From the NCBI GenBank assembly GCA_023135165.1, contig JAGLTS010000016.1:1-64000 (forward strand): a stretch of DNA of 64,000 nucleotides, read 5' to 3'. Shown in pieces: positions 27,125-35,809 of the stretch; the first letter of the stretch is position 1, and each line of letters starts with the position of its first letter. Position numbers and translations under genes: made by a program. Source of the DNA: Phycisphaerales bacterium. GTDB taxonomy: Bacteria; Planctomycetota; Phycisphaerae; Phycisphaerales; JAGLTS01. The notes under the pieces were generated by a model. That model was not told the DNA's origin and ran no database searches. It saw only the letters and a program-made list of their open reading frames with translations.

Positions 27125-28788
27125 GCAAGCGACCATCCGCATCGCTCGTGTCAGGCATTGTTCTGGCTATCGGCGCGATGTGCACTGCGGCATTCGGCGA
27201 GATCGGCGATCAAACGTTCGGCCCGATCAACGTCGAGCAGTACACGAACGAGACCGGCAACTTAGGCGTGCAGTTCCTCGACGGGCTGTACTTTGTCACC
27301 ACGCGCGGTCTGAACTCGCCGCCACACAGGGTCTACATCTTTGATGAAGATGGAAACGGCGTCGACAACTTCGTCCAGCACCCGATCGCCCAGGCTGACG
27401 CCTGGGGTTACCGCGACGGGGCCACCGACGGCACATACCTGTACTTCGCTGTGGGGGCTGGGATCTACCGCCACGATGCCGATGGTTCGAACCCGATCCA
27501 GATCATTGCGGATGGCGGACCCAGTGGGTTCCATCGCGCCCTCGCATACGATCCCACCGGCGACGCCGGGGCTGGCAGCTTCTGGACAGGGGACTTCAGC
27601 GAAAGCCTCATCGAGATCGACATGGAGGGCAACGTCCTGACGGTGTTCCAGGACCTCGATGCGTGGTCGCTCTACGGCCTGGAGTGGGACCCGGTGACGG
27701 GGAACCTCTGGGCACACAGCAGGGATGGGTCGATCGACCCGCCGAAGATCATTGAGATCGATGCGACGACCGGTCGAACGACGGGTGTCGAGTTCTTCAC
27801 GAGCATCGCCGGTCACGTCCGAGGCGGCTTAACGGGTGTGCCGGGCGGCGCCGGGGGCAGCGGAAACCTGTGGGATCTCGTGGGGCTTGTGCAGGACTCG
27901 CCGGACTTTCTTGCCGGCTTCGAGATCTACGAATATCCCGAGTGCCCTGAAGACCTCGACGGTGACGGCGTCGTCGGGCAAGCTGACCTCGGAATTCTTC
28001 TCGCCGCGTACGACATCGACGACGGCGGCGACATTGACCTCGACGGCGACACCGACCAGGCTGATCTCGGCATGCTGCTTGCTGCGTACGGCCCCTGCCC
28101 CACACCCGATGCGATGGGTTCGTGCTGCCTGTGGGATGGATCGTGCGTCAACGCCACCGAGTTCGATTGCCAAATGCTTGCCGGCGATTGGCACGAAGGC
28201 GAAGAGTGCGAAACCTTCACCTGTCCGCCTCAACCTCTGGGCGCCTGTTGTGCGCCCGACGGATCGAGTTGCGAGGATCTCACCGCATACGATTGTCACC
28301 TCGCCGGCGGCGACTGGTACGAAGGCGAAGCGTGCGGGACGTTCACTTGTCCGCAGCCGTACTGCGACGCATCCGGCGGTTGTGCTGAGTACAGTTGTGC
28401 TGAGTACATCAGCAACGTCCAGGTCGGCGATATCGACAACGCGAGCGCATGCGACGGCTACGGCGACTTCACATACCTCACCACGGAGATGGCGATCGGG
28501 TCCGACTATGAGATCACCATCACGCTTACGGATTCGTATGTCAATGATCGCGGCGGGTTGTGGATCGACTGGAACCGGGACTTCGACTTCGATGACGCCG
28601 GTGAGGAGATCACAACCGCGTGGTCAGGCGACGGGCCTTACACAGCCGTGGTGACGCCTCCGGCCGGGACCGAGTTGGGTCAGACGCGGATGCGCATTCG
28701 CCTGACATGGTCCGATGCGCCCCAGTCGTGCGGCGTCACGATCTTCGGCGAAGTCGAGGATTACACAGTGATCGTTTCTCCTCCGTGA
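27121..28788 (+). CDS. Secreted modular protein with dockerin-like, Cys-rich and GEVED domains
   Basis: This 555-residue exported protein has a signal peptide (residues 1-26). A beta-propeller-like segment (about 30-270) comes first. A dockerin-like calcium-loop pair follows, with D-L-D-G-D-G-V-V-G-Q-A-D-L and later D-L-D-G-D-T-D-Q-A-D-L. Two Cys-rich repeats come next (about 330-365 and 372-405; C-C-x-x-D-G-S at the start and x-F-T-C-P at the end). It ends with a GEVED domain (L-W-I-D-W-N-R-D and G-E-V-E-D-Y-T-V). There is no PEP-CTERM tail. The 4-base overlap with the gene before suggests these secreted proteins are made together. Confidence 0.82.
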   Translation: MSKRPSASLVSGIVLAIGAMCTAAFGEIGDQTFGPINVEQYTNETGNLGVQFLDGLYFVTTRGLNSPPHRVYIFDEDGNGVDNFVQHPIAQADAWGYRDGATDGTYLYFAVGAGIYRHDADGSNPIQIIADGGPSGFHRALAYDPTGDAGAGSFWTGDFSESLIEIDMEGNVLTVFQDLDAWSLYGLEWDPVTGNLWAHSRDGSIDPPKIIEIDATTGRTTGVEFFTSIAGHVRGGLTGVPGGAGGSGNLWDLVGLVQDSPDFLAGFEIYEYPECPEDLDGDGVVGQADLGILLAAYDIDDGGDIDLDGDTDQADLGMLLAAYGPCPTPDAMGSCCLWDGSCVNATEFDCQMLAGDWHEGEECETFTCPPQPLGACCAPDGSSCEDLTAYDCHLAGGDWYEGEACGTFTCPQPYCDASGGCAEYSCAEYISNVQVGDIDNASACDGYGDFTYLTTEMAIGSDYEITITLTDSYVNDRGGLWIDWNRDFDFDDAGEEITTAWSGDGPYTAVVTPPAGTELGQTRMRIRLTWSDAPQSCGVTIFGEVEDYTVIVSPP

Positions 28789-28819
28789 CCCCAAAGTGTT
28801 GGTCACGTTGTTGAGTCCG

Positions 28820-28850
28820 CCGCCGGCCCGCGAAGGTCGGCGGTTTTTTT
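28820..28850. terminator. Intrinsic terminator between the secreted-protein operon and moeA
   Basis: The stem CCGCCG-G-CC pairs with GG-T-CGGCGG around a 6-base loop and is followed by seven T residues on the plus strand. It lies between two convergent genes and acts mainly on the plus-strand operon. Confidence 0.85.
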
Positions 28851-28859
28851 CGCGCTCGC

Positions 28860-30077
28860 TCATCGCCACGCATAGAACGGCCAGGGACCGAGGCCGGCTG
28901 CGTTCGGCGGGATCTCGACGAAGCCGTCGCTCTGGACCGTTGCGACCAGATCGCCTGATCCGCGGTTTGCAATGAGCGCCGCCATCCCATCGCCGGTCAG
29001 CCGGACCGGTCGATACCACCATAAGTCCAAGCGTTCCCCGTCATCGTCGTCGAGCGCCACGACGGCGGGCTTCTCGATCGGCTCGCTGACGCCGGCTCGC
29101 CGCGCGAGTGCGGGCAGGCCGAAGCGCCGCGATGTCACCATCACCGATACCGGATTGCCAGGCAGACCCAGGACGAGTTGTCCGTCAGGTCCGACGGCGC
29201 CGAGCGTCGGTCTGCCCGGCCGAATCGGGATACGGTGGAACACGACATCGCACCCGGCGCTTCGGATCGCTGCGGGAACGTAGTCGCGCGTGCCCATTGA
29301 CACGCCGCCGCTGAGAATCACCGCGTCGCTGCGATTGAGCGCATCTGTCACCGCGAGGTTCATCCGGTCCGGCTCATCGACGATGTGTTGGATTTCAAGA
29401 AGTTCCATCCACGAACAAGACGCGAGCGCCACCCGCAGCGTGTACCCGTTCGATTCGCGCAACTGCCAAGGCTTGGGCGCCGCCTCGACGGGCAGCAGCT
29501 CGTCGCCCGTCACGAGGATCGTTGCACGAACCTTGCGATACACGCGAGGATGACTCACGCCGAACGATGCCAGGGCGCTCATCACCGGCGCGGTAATGAC
29601 CCGGCCGGGCTGGATCACGGTCTCACCGGCTGGGGCGTTCTCGCCGCACACGCGGATGAACTGCCCCCGCGCCGACGCACGCGCGGTCTCCGACAGGATG
29701 ATCCGATCCCCATCCTCGGTCACATCCTCGCGCTTGACCACGGCTTCCGCCTCAGCGGGAACCATCGACCCTGTGAAGATCCGCAGCGCGACGCCCGGTT
29801 CAAGCGCCGGGGCGGGCCGACCGATCCGAGCCTCGCCGACGATCTGCAGGTGATCGCGCGACAGGTCCGCTAGACAAACCGCATAACCATCCATGGCGCT
29901 CACGCTGCACGACGGGCTTGGTCGATCCGTCCGCACCGTCTCCGCCAACACTCGGCCCGCCGCCTCCGCAACGGGCACCTTCTCCGTAGCGACCGGCGAG
30001 AGCCGCGCGATCAGTGCGTCCAATGCGTCGGCCGGTGTCTGGAATGCGAACCTCTCCGTGATCTCTTCGTGCGCCAT
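28860..30077 (-). CDS. moeA: Molybdopterin molybdenumtransferase MoeA
   Basis: MoeA inserts molybdate into adenylated molybdopterin in molybdenum cofactor synthesis. The motifs are S-A-M-D-G-Y-A near residue 60, I-F-T-G-S-M-V-P, S-G-G-V-S-M-G-T-R-D-Y, and L-G-L-P-G-N-P-V-S. The length of 405 residues is normal, so all four domains should be present. The ATG at 30077 starts the homology; an upstream ATG at 30125 would add 16 residues. It is divergent from moaD and moaE, forming a cofactor locus. No molybdoenzyme is encoded nearby. Confidence 0.94.
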   Translation of the reverse strand: MAHEEITERFAFQTPADALDALIARLSPVATEKVPVAEAAGRVLAETVRTDRPSPSCSVSAMDGYAVCLADLSRDHLQIVGEARIGRPAPALEPGVALRIFTGSMVPAEAEAVVKREDVTEDGDRIILSETARASARGQFIRVCGENAPAGETVIQPGRVITAPVMSALASFGVSHPRVYRKVRATILVTGDELLPVEAAPKPWQLRESNGYTLRVALASCSWMELLEIQHIVDEPDRMNLAVTDALNRSDAVILSGGVSMGTRDYVPAAIRSAGCDVVFHRIPIRPGRPTLGAVGPDGQLVLGLPGNPVSVMVTSRRFGLPALARRAGVSEPIEKPAVVALDDDDGERLDLWWYRPVRLTGDGMAALIANRGSGDLVATVQSDGFVEIPPNAAGLGPWPFYAWR

Positions 30078-30166
30078 CGCGCTGCTCTCCTTGCGTGCTT
30101 CGCCTACACTAACGCGGGATCGCAACGTTCGCCCGCCTGCCGGGCACAGTATGGAGACGAGCAGCC

Positions 30167-30415
30167 GTGCGAATCACCGTCAAGCTCTTTGGCCCGGAGG
30201 CTCGCAGCGTCGGCGCTGCCGAAGTCGCCGTGGATGTCCCAGGCGAAACGCCCACATGCGCTGATGTGCTTGGCGAGCTTGCGCGAACCCAGCCTGCCCT
30301 TGCTGCGACCGTTTTACACTGTCGGCTCGCGGTGAACTGCGAGTTTGCCCAGGCGGAGCGCATCCTCACCGAGCAGGATGAAATCGCACTGATCGGAATG
30401 GTGGCCGGCGGATGA
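30167..30415 (+). CDS. moaD: Molybdopterin synthase small subunit MoaD
   Basis: This is an 82-residue ubiquitin-like sulfur carrier. Its C-terminal Gly-Gly is thiocarboxylated and delivers sulfur to the cyclic pyranopterin. The sequence ends I-A-L-I-G-M-V-A-G-G, and the beta-grasp start is M-R-I-T-V-K-L-F-G. It starts at a GTG. The stop overlaps the moaE start by 4 bases, so the two synthase subunits are translationally coupled. Confidence 0.93.
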   Translation: MRITVKLFGPEARSVGAAEVAVDVPGETPTCADVLGELARTQPALAATVLHCRLAVNCEFAQAERILTEQDEIALIGMVAGG

Positions 30416-30792
30416 GTACGACTGTCACAATCGTGGACGGCCCGCTTGAGTCAGCCAAACCTTGGACTGTGTCAGATGCCGGCGCGGTCGTCGAGTTCGA
30501 GGGTCTCGTGCGTCCACTCGAGCAGGACCGCCCGATCGACGCGCTCGACTATGAAGCCTACGAGCCGATGGCTACGAAGATGCTGACGCAGATCGCCGAC
30601 GAGGTTGCAAGCAAGCACAGCCTGCTTGCCATTCGTGTGCTGCACAGCGCTGGTCGCGTCCCGGCCGGCGAATGCTCCTTCCGCCTGCATCTCGCCGCAG
30701 CACACCGCAAGCCCGCCATCGCCGCGATGGATGAGTTCATCGACCGGATGAAGCAAGATGTCCCGATCTGGAAGACACCCGTGTGGTCGTAG
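30412..30792 (+). CDS. moaE: Molybdopterin synthase large subunit MoaE
   Basis: This is the catalytic subunit that dimerises and takes sulfur from MoaD. Family features include G-A-V-V-E-F-E-G-L-V-R near the N-terminus, L-D-Y-E-A-Y-E-P-M-A near residue 45, and the C-terminal V-P-I-W-K-T. At 126 residues it is somewhat shorter than the usual 145-150. The ATG is embedded in the moaD stop. Confidence 0.92.
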   Translation: MSTTVTIVDGPLESAKPWTVSDAGAVVEFEGLVRPLEQDRPIDALDYEAYEPMATKMLTQIADEVASKHSLLAIRVLHSAGRVPAGECSFRLHLAAAHRKPAIAAMDEFIDRMKQDVPIWKTPVWS

Positions 30793-30852
30793 GATGTCGG
30801 CGAGGCGGTCACACCGGCTCGTGAAAAAGGGTCACGCAAAAAAGCGGTCAGG

Positions 30853-30900
30853 CTAGATCGGATTCAGATCCGGACTGTACGGCGGCAGGAAGACCAACCC
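30853..30900 (-). pseudogene. IS630-type transposase remnant
   Basis: The minus strand encodes L-V-F-L-P-P-Y-S-P-D-L-N-P-I and then a stop. This matches the conserved block around the last catalytic acidic residue of IS630/Tc1-like DDE transposases, which normally continues P-I-E. Nothing else of the element remains: the upstream sequence in this frame is a GC-skewed minisatellite. It marks a past insertion. Confidence 0.75.
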
Positions 30901-30907
30901 AGCTCCC

Positions 30908-30962
30908 ACACCACCCCCACGCCACCCCCACACCACCCCCACACCACCCCCACACCACCCCC
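30908..30962. repeat. 11-bp minisatellite, five units
   Basis: Five tandem copies of ACACCACCCCC are present, the second with one A-to-G change. The minus strand therefore has five runs of five G separated by TGGTGT-type 6-base loops, a strong G-quadruplex pattern. It adjoins the transposase remnant. No other gene is seen in the 30793-31164 gap. Confidence 0.9.
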
Positions 30963-31164
30963 ACACAATACACGCATCCCTGTTTTCGCCCGGCGCAGCG
31001 CCCAATGCCGCAGGAACTCGTTCCTGCACGCAAGAACTGCGACACGCGCCCGCTTCCCTTCCCACGCTTCTGCCTTTGTGCCTATGCCCCTTTGCTCCTT
31101 CCCCGCGCCCATCTAATGTACTTATCCACTTTTCCCGCCCCCGTCCATGTTTCATTGGTGACAA

Positions 31165-32070
31165 TCACCCCGACGGCGGCTCCGTACCTTCACATTTCAT
31201 CGCCGATAGCAGAATGACGCGCAACTTATCAATTCGCTCTGGATGCCGGAGGTCTGTCTTCGGCAGCACATCTACTGGCAGCAAGCCAGTGCCGTCCCTC
31301 GTCAGCGGATTCGCGCCCCACTCGAGCAACAGCGAGACGAGCAAGGGATCGACAAGAGCTTCCGCGGCGACGTGCAGCGGTGTCTTACCGTGGCTATCGC
31401 GCGCATCGGGGTCCGCTCCAGCCCTCAACAACGCGTGCAGTATGGCGGGATCGGCAAGCGGACCCACCAGGGCCAAGTGAAGAGCTGTTCGGCCACGGTC
31501 GTCCTTGATACGCGGGTCGGCACCGGCTCGCAACAGGGTTGAAACGACTCCTGCCAATCGCCAAGCGCTCGCGTAATGGAGCGGCGTCTGCCCCTCCATC
31601 AACTGAGCGCGGGCGTTCGTGTCAGCCCCCAATTCGATCAAACGAATGGCGCGGGCCTTCAAATCTGCATTGCTGCTTGTCCGCACTGCCAAGAGGCAAT
31701 GGTGCAATGGAGTGTGACCCAATGCATCTTGGGCCGACACATTGGCGCCACGTTCGACCATAGCCTCGAGGAAATCGGGTTCGGCAAAACGTGCGGCCAC
31801 CATAAGCGGCGTGCGGCCAGTCCCTGCGGCGCCGTCGAATGGAGCGTCGATGTCTCGACCAGAGCGAACGAGGCGTTCAACCGCATTCACGTTCTGCCTC
31901 TCGATTGCCTGCTGCATATTGAACGTATTCGGGAAGGATCGGAGCGCGAGGCACTCAAGGACCAGCACTGCGACCGCGAAACTACTGATGCCCACCGCGA
32001 ACCACATCCATTTCTTGGAGACGCTCCTGGCTGCGGATCGCCGCGTTCCGGATTTACCGCTGCAATGCAT
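31165..32070 (-). CDS. Membrane-anchored ankyrin repeat protein
   Basis: This 301-residue protein has an N-terminal membrane segment (about 20-43) followed by five or six ankyrin repeats at about 85-285. Repeat signatures include G-R-T-P-L-M-V-A-A, G-H-T-P-L-H-H, G-Q-T-P-L-H-Y-A and G-K-T-P-L-H-V-A-A. Ankyrin repeats mediate protein-protein contacts; the partner is unknown. AAGGAG, 9 bases before the ATG at 32070, decides the start over an upstream ATG at 32094. It follows the preceding gene by 61 bases, so the two are probably co-transcribed. Confidence 0.85.
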   Translation of the reverse strand: MHCSGKSGTRRSAARSVSKKWMWFAVGISSFAVAVLVLECLALRSFPNTFNMQQAIERQNVNAVERLVRSGRDIDAPFDGAAGTGRTPLMVAARFAEPDFLEAMVERGANVSAQDALGHTPLHHCLLAVRTSSNADLKARAIRLIELGADTNARAQLMEGQTPLHYASAWRLAGVVSTLLRAGADPRIKDDRGRTALHLALVGPLADPAILHALLRAGADPDARDSHGKTPLHVAAEALVDPLLVSLLLEWGANPLTRDGTGLLPVDVLPKTDLRHPERIDKLRVILLSAMKCEGTEPPSG

Positions 32071-32131
32071 AACGTCCGTTCTCCTTACAGCCATTCCCCA
32101 CAAGTACGGCACGACATCGCGCCCTGCCGGA

Positions 32132-32818
32132 TCATGGCTCTTCCTCCTCTCGTCCAAACTCTGCAAAGAGATCATCCGTGAACGCTGACAACCTCGCCAC
32201 CTCCGCACGGTCGTCGCGCGCGACGGCGATCTGCCTGTGAAGCCGGAGGCCAACCTGCCATGCTGCCACTCTGTAGACCTTCTCGGTCACTGACTCGCTA
32301 TTTCGCCCTAGCTGGTAGCCAAGCAGAATCGCTGCGTCTGCGACGTCACGCGCCCCGGCGGTGTCGCCCGCCTCCAGCCGTTGCGCGGCAGCATCCTGCA
32401 TGGTTCGCAGGATCGCGAGTATGTCCGCACACCTCACGAAGCCATTCCCCGCACCCGACCACCCCCCCGCTCCACCCCCTATGGCACGCGGATCGACATC
32501 GATTAGGCGACCACTGAACGACCGACTGTTCGACGCGTCGATCACCTCATCAACACACCTCGCCATCGCATTCTTGTCCCCAGCCGTCGCGGCCTCAAGA
32601 TACGCCAGAGCTCCCGTTAGGTGAGCAAACCCGTCCCCTTCCTCCGTGGGAGGCGATACGATCTGCCAGATCCACAGCTCCGCCTCGGCGGACGGTCGCG
32701 TCGTTCCGCTACACGCCTTGTAGCAAAGCGGGATTGCGATGATCAGGGCGATCGTGACGCACGCCATGCAGCACCAGCAAACACACGCAGGGCTACATCG
32801 TCTAGTGGAATCGGGCAT
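32132..32818 (-). CDS. Uncharacterised membrane-anchored protein
   Basis: I do not recognise this 228-residue protein. A Cys-rich hydrophobic segment at about 12-34 anchors it. The rest is an Ala-rich, probably all-helical region of the tetratricopeptide or solenoid kind (for example D-T-A-G-A-R-D-V-A-D-A-A-I-L-L-G). GAGGAG, 7 bases before the ATG at 32818, supports this start. It sits upstream of the ankyrin gene in the same direction. Confidence 0.6.
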   Translation of the reverse strand: MPDSTRRCSPACVCWCCMACVTIALIIAIPLCYKACSGTTRPSAEAELWIWQIVSPPTEEGDGFAHLTGALAYLEAATAGDKNAMARCVDEVIDASNSRSFSGRLIDVDPRAIGGGAGGWSGAGNGFVRCADILAILRTMQDAAAQRLEAGDTAGARDVADAAILLGYQLGRNSESVTEKVYRVAAWQVGLRLHRQIAVARDDRAEVARLSAFTDDLFAEFGREEEEP

Positions 32819-33007
32819 GCTCGTGCTCCTCATCGCATCTTGTGGCGCACTCTGTGTTCTCAGAATAGTAGGGACAGTTACCTTAGTACATCCCTGACGC
32901 ATGCTAAACGGAAAACACACACCACGTGCGACCGGCCCGGAGACAGACAGGCCAAAGACCGGCCTCGGCTTGTCGGTATTGTACGCGCACGCCCATCGGC
33001 CCGATTC

Positions 33008-34120
33008 TCAGTCGTCTGTGGCACCTTCACGAGTTGCCCGTGGAGGATCGCTCGCGCTGTCACTGGCTGAGGTGGCGACAGATTTGTCCGTCGGTGGGCC
33101 GCATTCCTCCTTGCCGTCGACTTTCCCCTCCGGTGGAAACTCCAGGACTACCCGAAATCCGTAAATGCCTGCAGGGTACACGCCACCAGCAATGCGCGTG
33201 GTCGCACGCGAATTCCTTCCGCGCATGGCGTGATAGTCGCCCGTCGGTGGGCCGATGGGGTCGATCGTCTGATCTGGGTCAAACGCGTGCGCGTAGTGAT
33301 CCGAGCACCATTCTGCTACCGGTCCCCGCGCATCCATCAGGCCGCCGGGTGTTGCATTCCCGGGGTACGAGCCGACTGGGTCGCAACTCCACGGGTGTGG
33401 GTATTTGTCGGGAAAGCGCCCCCGTGGATCATTACTGCCCATCCTGCGCACATCAAATTCCCTCTCTCCCCACGGCGTCATTCGCCCCTCCTCGCCGCGC
33501 ACGGCAAGAGCCCATTCCGCCTCTGTTGGCAGCCTGAAATTGTATCCGCTCGCCTCGCTCAACCACACACAGAACATCACTCCGCCGTCCCACGACGCAC
33601 AGTTCACCTCGCAGAGTCCCGAACCGTCGCGTGGCTGCCAGTCTCCGTCAACATCAACGACGCGCGCCCAGTCACTCGGTATGACGTACTGCTGTGAGTC
33701 CTCCTGCCAGTTAAGAAAGGCGCTGTACTGTGCCGCCGTCACCGGGACGGATGCGATATAGAACGACTTCGTGATCGTCGTTTTCCGCTTCGGTCCTTCG
33801 TTCCCCTGCTTGCTGGAGAACAGCCACCAGGAGAGAGCGGCGCTGAGCGAACCCTCTTTCTCGAACCAACCAGATCCCATAGTAAGGGTGCCGGAATCAA
33901 CGTAGACGAACGACACAAGGTCGTCGATGCCGTCAAGGTAGAGTGTCAGCGACCTTGGTTCTCCCTCTGTCTGCTCGATATGCTTCTTGGACGTTCGGCA
34001 GACCGACCCGTCACCGCAGTTCTCTTGGTTGGTCGGGCCTGCGAACAACCAAGATGTCGCGACGAATAGCGTAACGAGAGCCCCGTTGCCGCCAATACCT
34101 ACTAAGCAGTGGTGTTTCAT
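33008..34120 (-). CDS. Secreted formylglycine-generating-enzyme-fold (SUMF1/FGE-sulfatase) protein
   Basis: This is a 370-residue exported protein with the FGE-sulfatase fold. Hallmarks are P-V-T-A-A-Q-Y at about 130, F-R-L-P-T-E-A-E-W-A-L-A near 198, P-W-G-E-R, and a late Y-G-F-R-V-V-L-E. The conserved V-A-E-W segment appears as G-P-V-A-E-W-C. A true formylglycine enzyme needs a specific pair of late Cys residues, which I cannot identify with certainty. Many planctomycete members are non-catalytic or bind other ligands. A signal peptide is present, and GAGGAA precedes the ATG by 7 bases. Confidence 0.82.
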   Translation of the reverse strand: MKHHCLVGIGGNGALVTLFVATSWLFAGPTNQENCGDGSVCRTSKKHIEQTEGEPRSLTLYLDGIDDLVSFVYVDSGTLTMGSGWFEKEGSLSAALSWWLFSSKQGNEGPKRKTTITKSFYIASVPVTAAQYSAFLNWQEDSQQYVIPSDWARVVDVDGDWQPRDGSGLCEVNCASWDGGVMFCVWLSEASGYNFRLPTEAEWALAVRGEEGRMTPWGEREFDVRRMGSNDPRGRFPDKYPHPWSCDPVGSYPGNATPGGLMDARGPVAEWCSDHYAHAFDPDQTIDPIGPPTGDYHAMRGRNSRATTRIAGGVYPAGIYGFRVVLEFPPEGKVDGKEECGPPTDKSVATSASDSASDPPRATREGATDD

Positions 34121-34156
34121 GCAACGTTCCTCACCCTCATTTGTGTAAGCCGCCGC

Positions 34157-34351
34157 CTATCCATCGTCGGTGAGTAGTGCAGTGACATCGCCGCAGCAGT
34201 TGTGGAAGTAGTACACGCGCTCTTCGAGCGTGCCATCCGCCTGGGCATCCCAGTCGGTGTTCGCATCCTTGTCACGGCAGATGATCATGTCGATGTATGA
34301 TGCGCCGCCCCGGCCCGAGAGTCCAGCGAAATCCGCCAGCGGTCGACCCGC
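34157..34351 (-). pseudogene. RHS-repeat protein fragment
   Basis: The minus-strand frame encodes about 64 residues with R-V-Y-Y-F-H-N-C-C-G-D-V-T-A-L-L, the YD-repeat-like motif of RHS proteins, preceded by G-R-P-L-A-D-F-A-G-L. It is cut short at both ends. The frame continues upstream for about 200 codons, but that part has no RHS character. It is a remnant of a large polymorphic secreted protein. Confidence 0.65.
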
Positions 34352-34438
34352 ATCGCAGGCGCTATGCGCACCATCGCCGTCATCGTGCTCCCCGGCCGCA
34401 CATCCTCGCCCATGCGCTCGCGATGCTGAGCGAGCCTC

Positions 34439-34548
34439 AAAATGTCGCTCAAAACCGACCCAAAACGGGCTGAAACTGATCGAAAACGCGCCGAAACTCG
34501 CCAAAACCGGCCAAAACTCGCCCAAAACCGTAGTCCGATAACACAAAA
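34439..34548. other. Array of helically phased A-tracts (likely intrinsic DNA bend)
   Basis: Ten runs of three or four A begin at 34439, 34451, 34462, 34473, 34483, 34494, 34503, 34513, 34524 and 34545. The average spacing is 10.6 bases, one helical turn; one position in the series is skipped. Such phasing produces strong intrinsic curvature. The surrounding 34352-35123 gap holds no gene I can support. Confidence 0.7.
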
Positions 34549-35123
34549 CCGGGCGATCCGTGCGCATTTGTGGGCATTGGTGAGCGAGATGTCTGCCGCA
34601 GTGCGCGCGCTGAGCGCAAAACCGAAGTCGCTCGGCTGGATCTAATGGACAAAACCGACGCGGCGAGTCAGGTTTGGTGCGCACCGGATAGGACTCCCCT
34701 GGGTGTCGTACCCGCGCTTGGTTACGGTTCTTGGCGCGGGGATTCTCCATTGGCTGCCAGTCGGTGGGGATTAGGCAGCCGTCATTCCTCCGATCCGCTG
34801 TGGTCCGAAAACGGATGTCCATGTGGGGGGATGGCAGGTGGAATGCAGGTGTGATTCCCGTGTCTGTGGGTGAAAGAGCAAGCCTCACAATCCGATGAGT
34901 CGTGCGTGAGCCGGTTTGCCCGGCTTGCCAGGACGGCACAACAGCCAGAGATGACACCCAGATGCAGGCACCCGGCACGGCCAACTTGCCTTCGGCAGCG
35001 GAGAACGTACTCTATCAGCACAACTGCGACGTGGGACCGTGCCAGAGGCGGACGGACGTTTGCCAGGCAGCCCAAAGGGAATCGGGCTGGCGCGAGGGTG
35101 CAGTTGAATCGGAGTCGATCAGG

Positions 35124-35717
35124 TTGAATACATGTGCGTCAAGCGAACTGCGCGGTGGGTTTCTGCGCGTCTCGGTCGTTCGCCGAGCCTGCGGATTCGC
35201 CGGCCTGTGCGTGCTTGCGGCAAGCGTCGGCCTGCTGGCGGGTGACCTGCGCAATGTCACGCCCCTGGCCATGGCGAACCTGACGTCCAGCGATGCACCT
35301 GTCGCGCACGAGACGATCGCCGCGACGACGCAGCTTCAGGTCGAGCCGATCGACATTGCTGATGGTGTCCGGTATTTCAACGGTCGTGCGATTCGTCCCG
35401 TGAAGACGCTGACGATGATCGTCACGGCGTACAGCCCGGATTCACGCTCGTGCGGCAACTTCGCTGACGGCATCACCGCGAGCGGCTACTCCGTCTGGAC
35501 CAACGGGATGAAGCTCGCTGCTGCGGACACGTCGATTCTCCCCTTTGGCTCGCTCATCACCGTGCCCGGTTACGACGGCGACAACGTCGTTCCGGTTCTT
35601 GATCGCGGCGGCGCGATCAAGGGCAATCGCCTGGACATGCTCTATCCTACGCACGAGATCGCCCGTCAGTGGGGACGGCAGAAGCTCACCGTGACCGTGT
35701 GGGAATACGTGGACTGA
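35124..35717 (+). CDS. 3D-domain (double-psi beta-barrel) exported protein
   Basis: This envelope protein has a 3D domain, the barrel seen at the C-terminus of MltA-type lytic transglycosylases and in many cell-wall proteins. The domain spans about residues 95-195, with V-T-A-Y-S-P-D, then L-P-F-G-S-L-I-T-V-P and V-L-D-R-G-G-A-I-K-G-N-R-L-D. The three conserved Asp residues are present. An N-terminal hydrophobic segment follows a short basic start. I chose the TTG at 35124 because GGAG lies 9 bases upstream. The frame is open back to an ATG at 34902, but that extension has no protein character, so the start is uncertain. Confidence 0.75.
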   Translation: MNTCASSELRGGFLRVSVVRRACGFAGLCVLAASVGLLAGDLRNVTPLAMANLTSSDAPVAHETIAATTQLQVEPIDIADGVRYFNGRAIRPVKTLTMIVTAYSPDSRSCGNFADGITASGYSVWTNGMKLAAADTSILPFGSLITVPGYDGDNVVPVLDRGGAIKGNRLDMLYPTHEIARQWGRQKLTVTVWEYVD

Positions 35718-35809
35718 GACTGGCGACGACTGCTCCGAAGCGAGCCGTGCGGTTCCCCGTCCCGGTTGACGCGCGCTGTGGGGGTGTGGGGGAGGCGCGT
35801 GCGCCGCAG

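Noticed and set aside
30908-30962. Possible CRISPR array
   Set aside because: The units are 11 bp and contiguous with no spacers; it is a minisatellite.
34352-34984. Upstream part of the minus-strand frame leading into the RHS fragment
   Set aside because: It has no RHS or other protein character and crosses the phased A-tract array, so only the last 64 codons are kept as a remnant.
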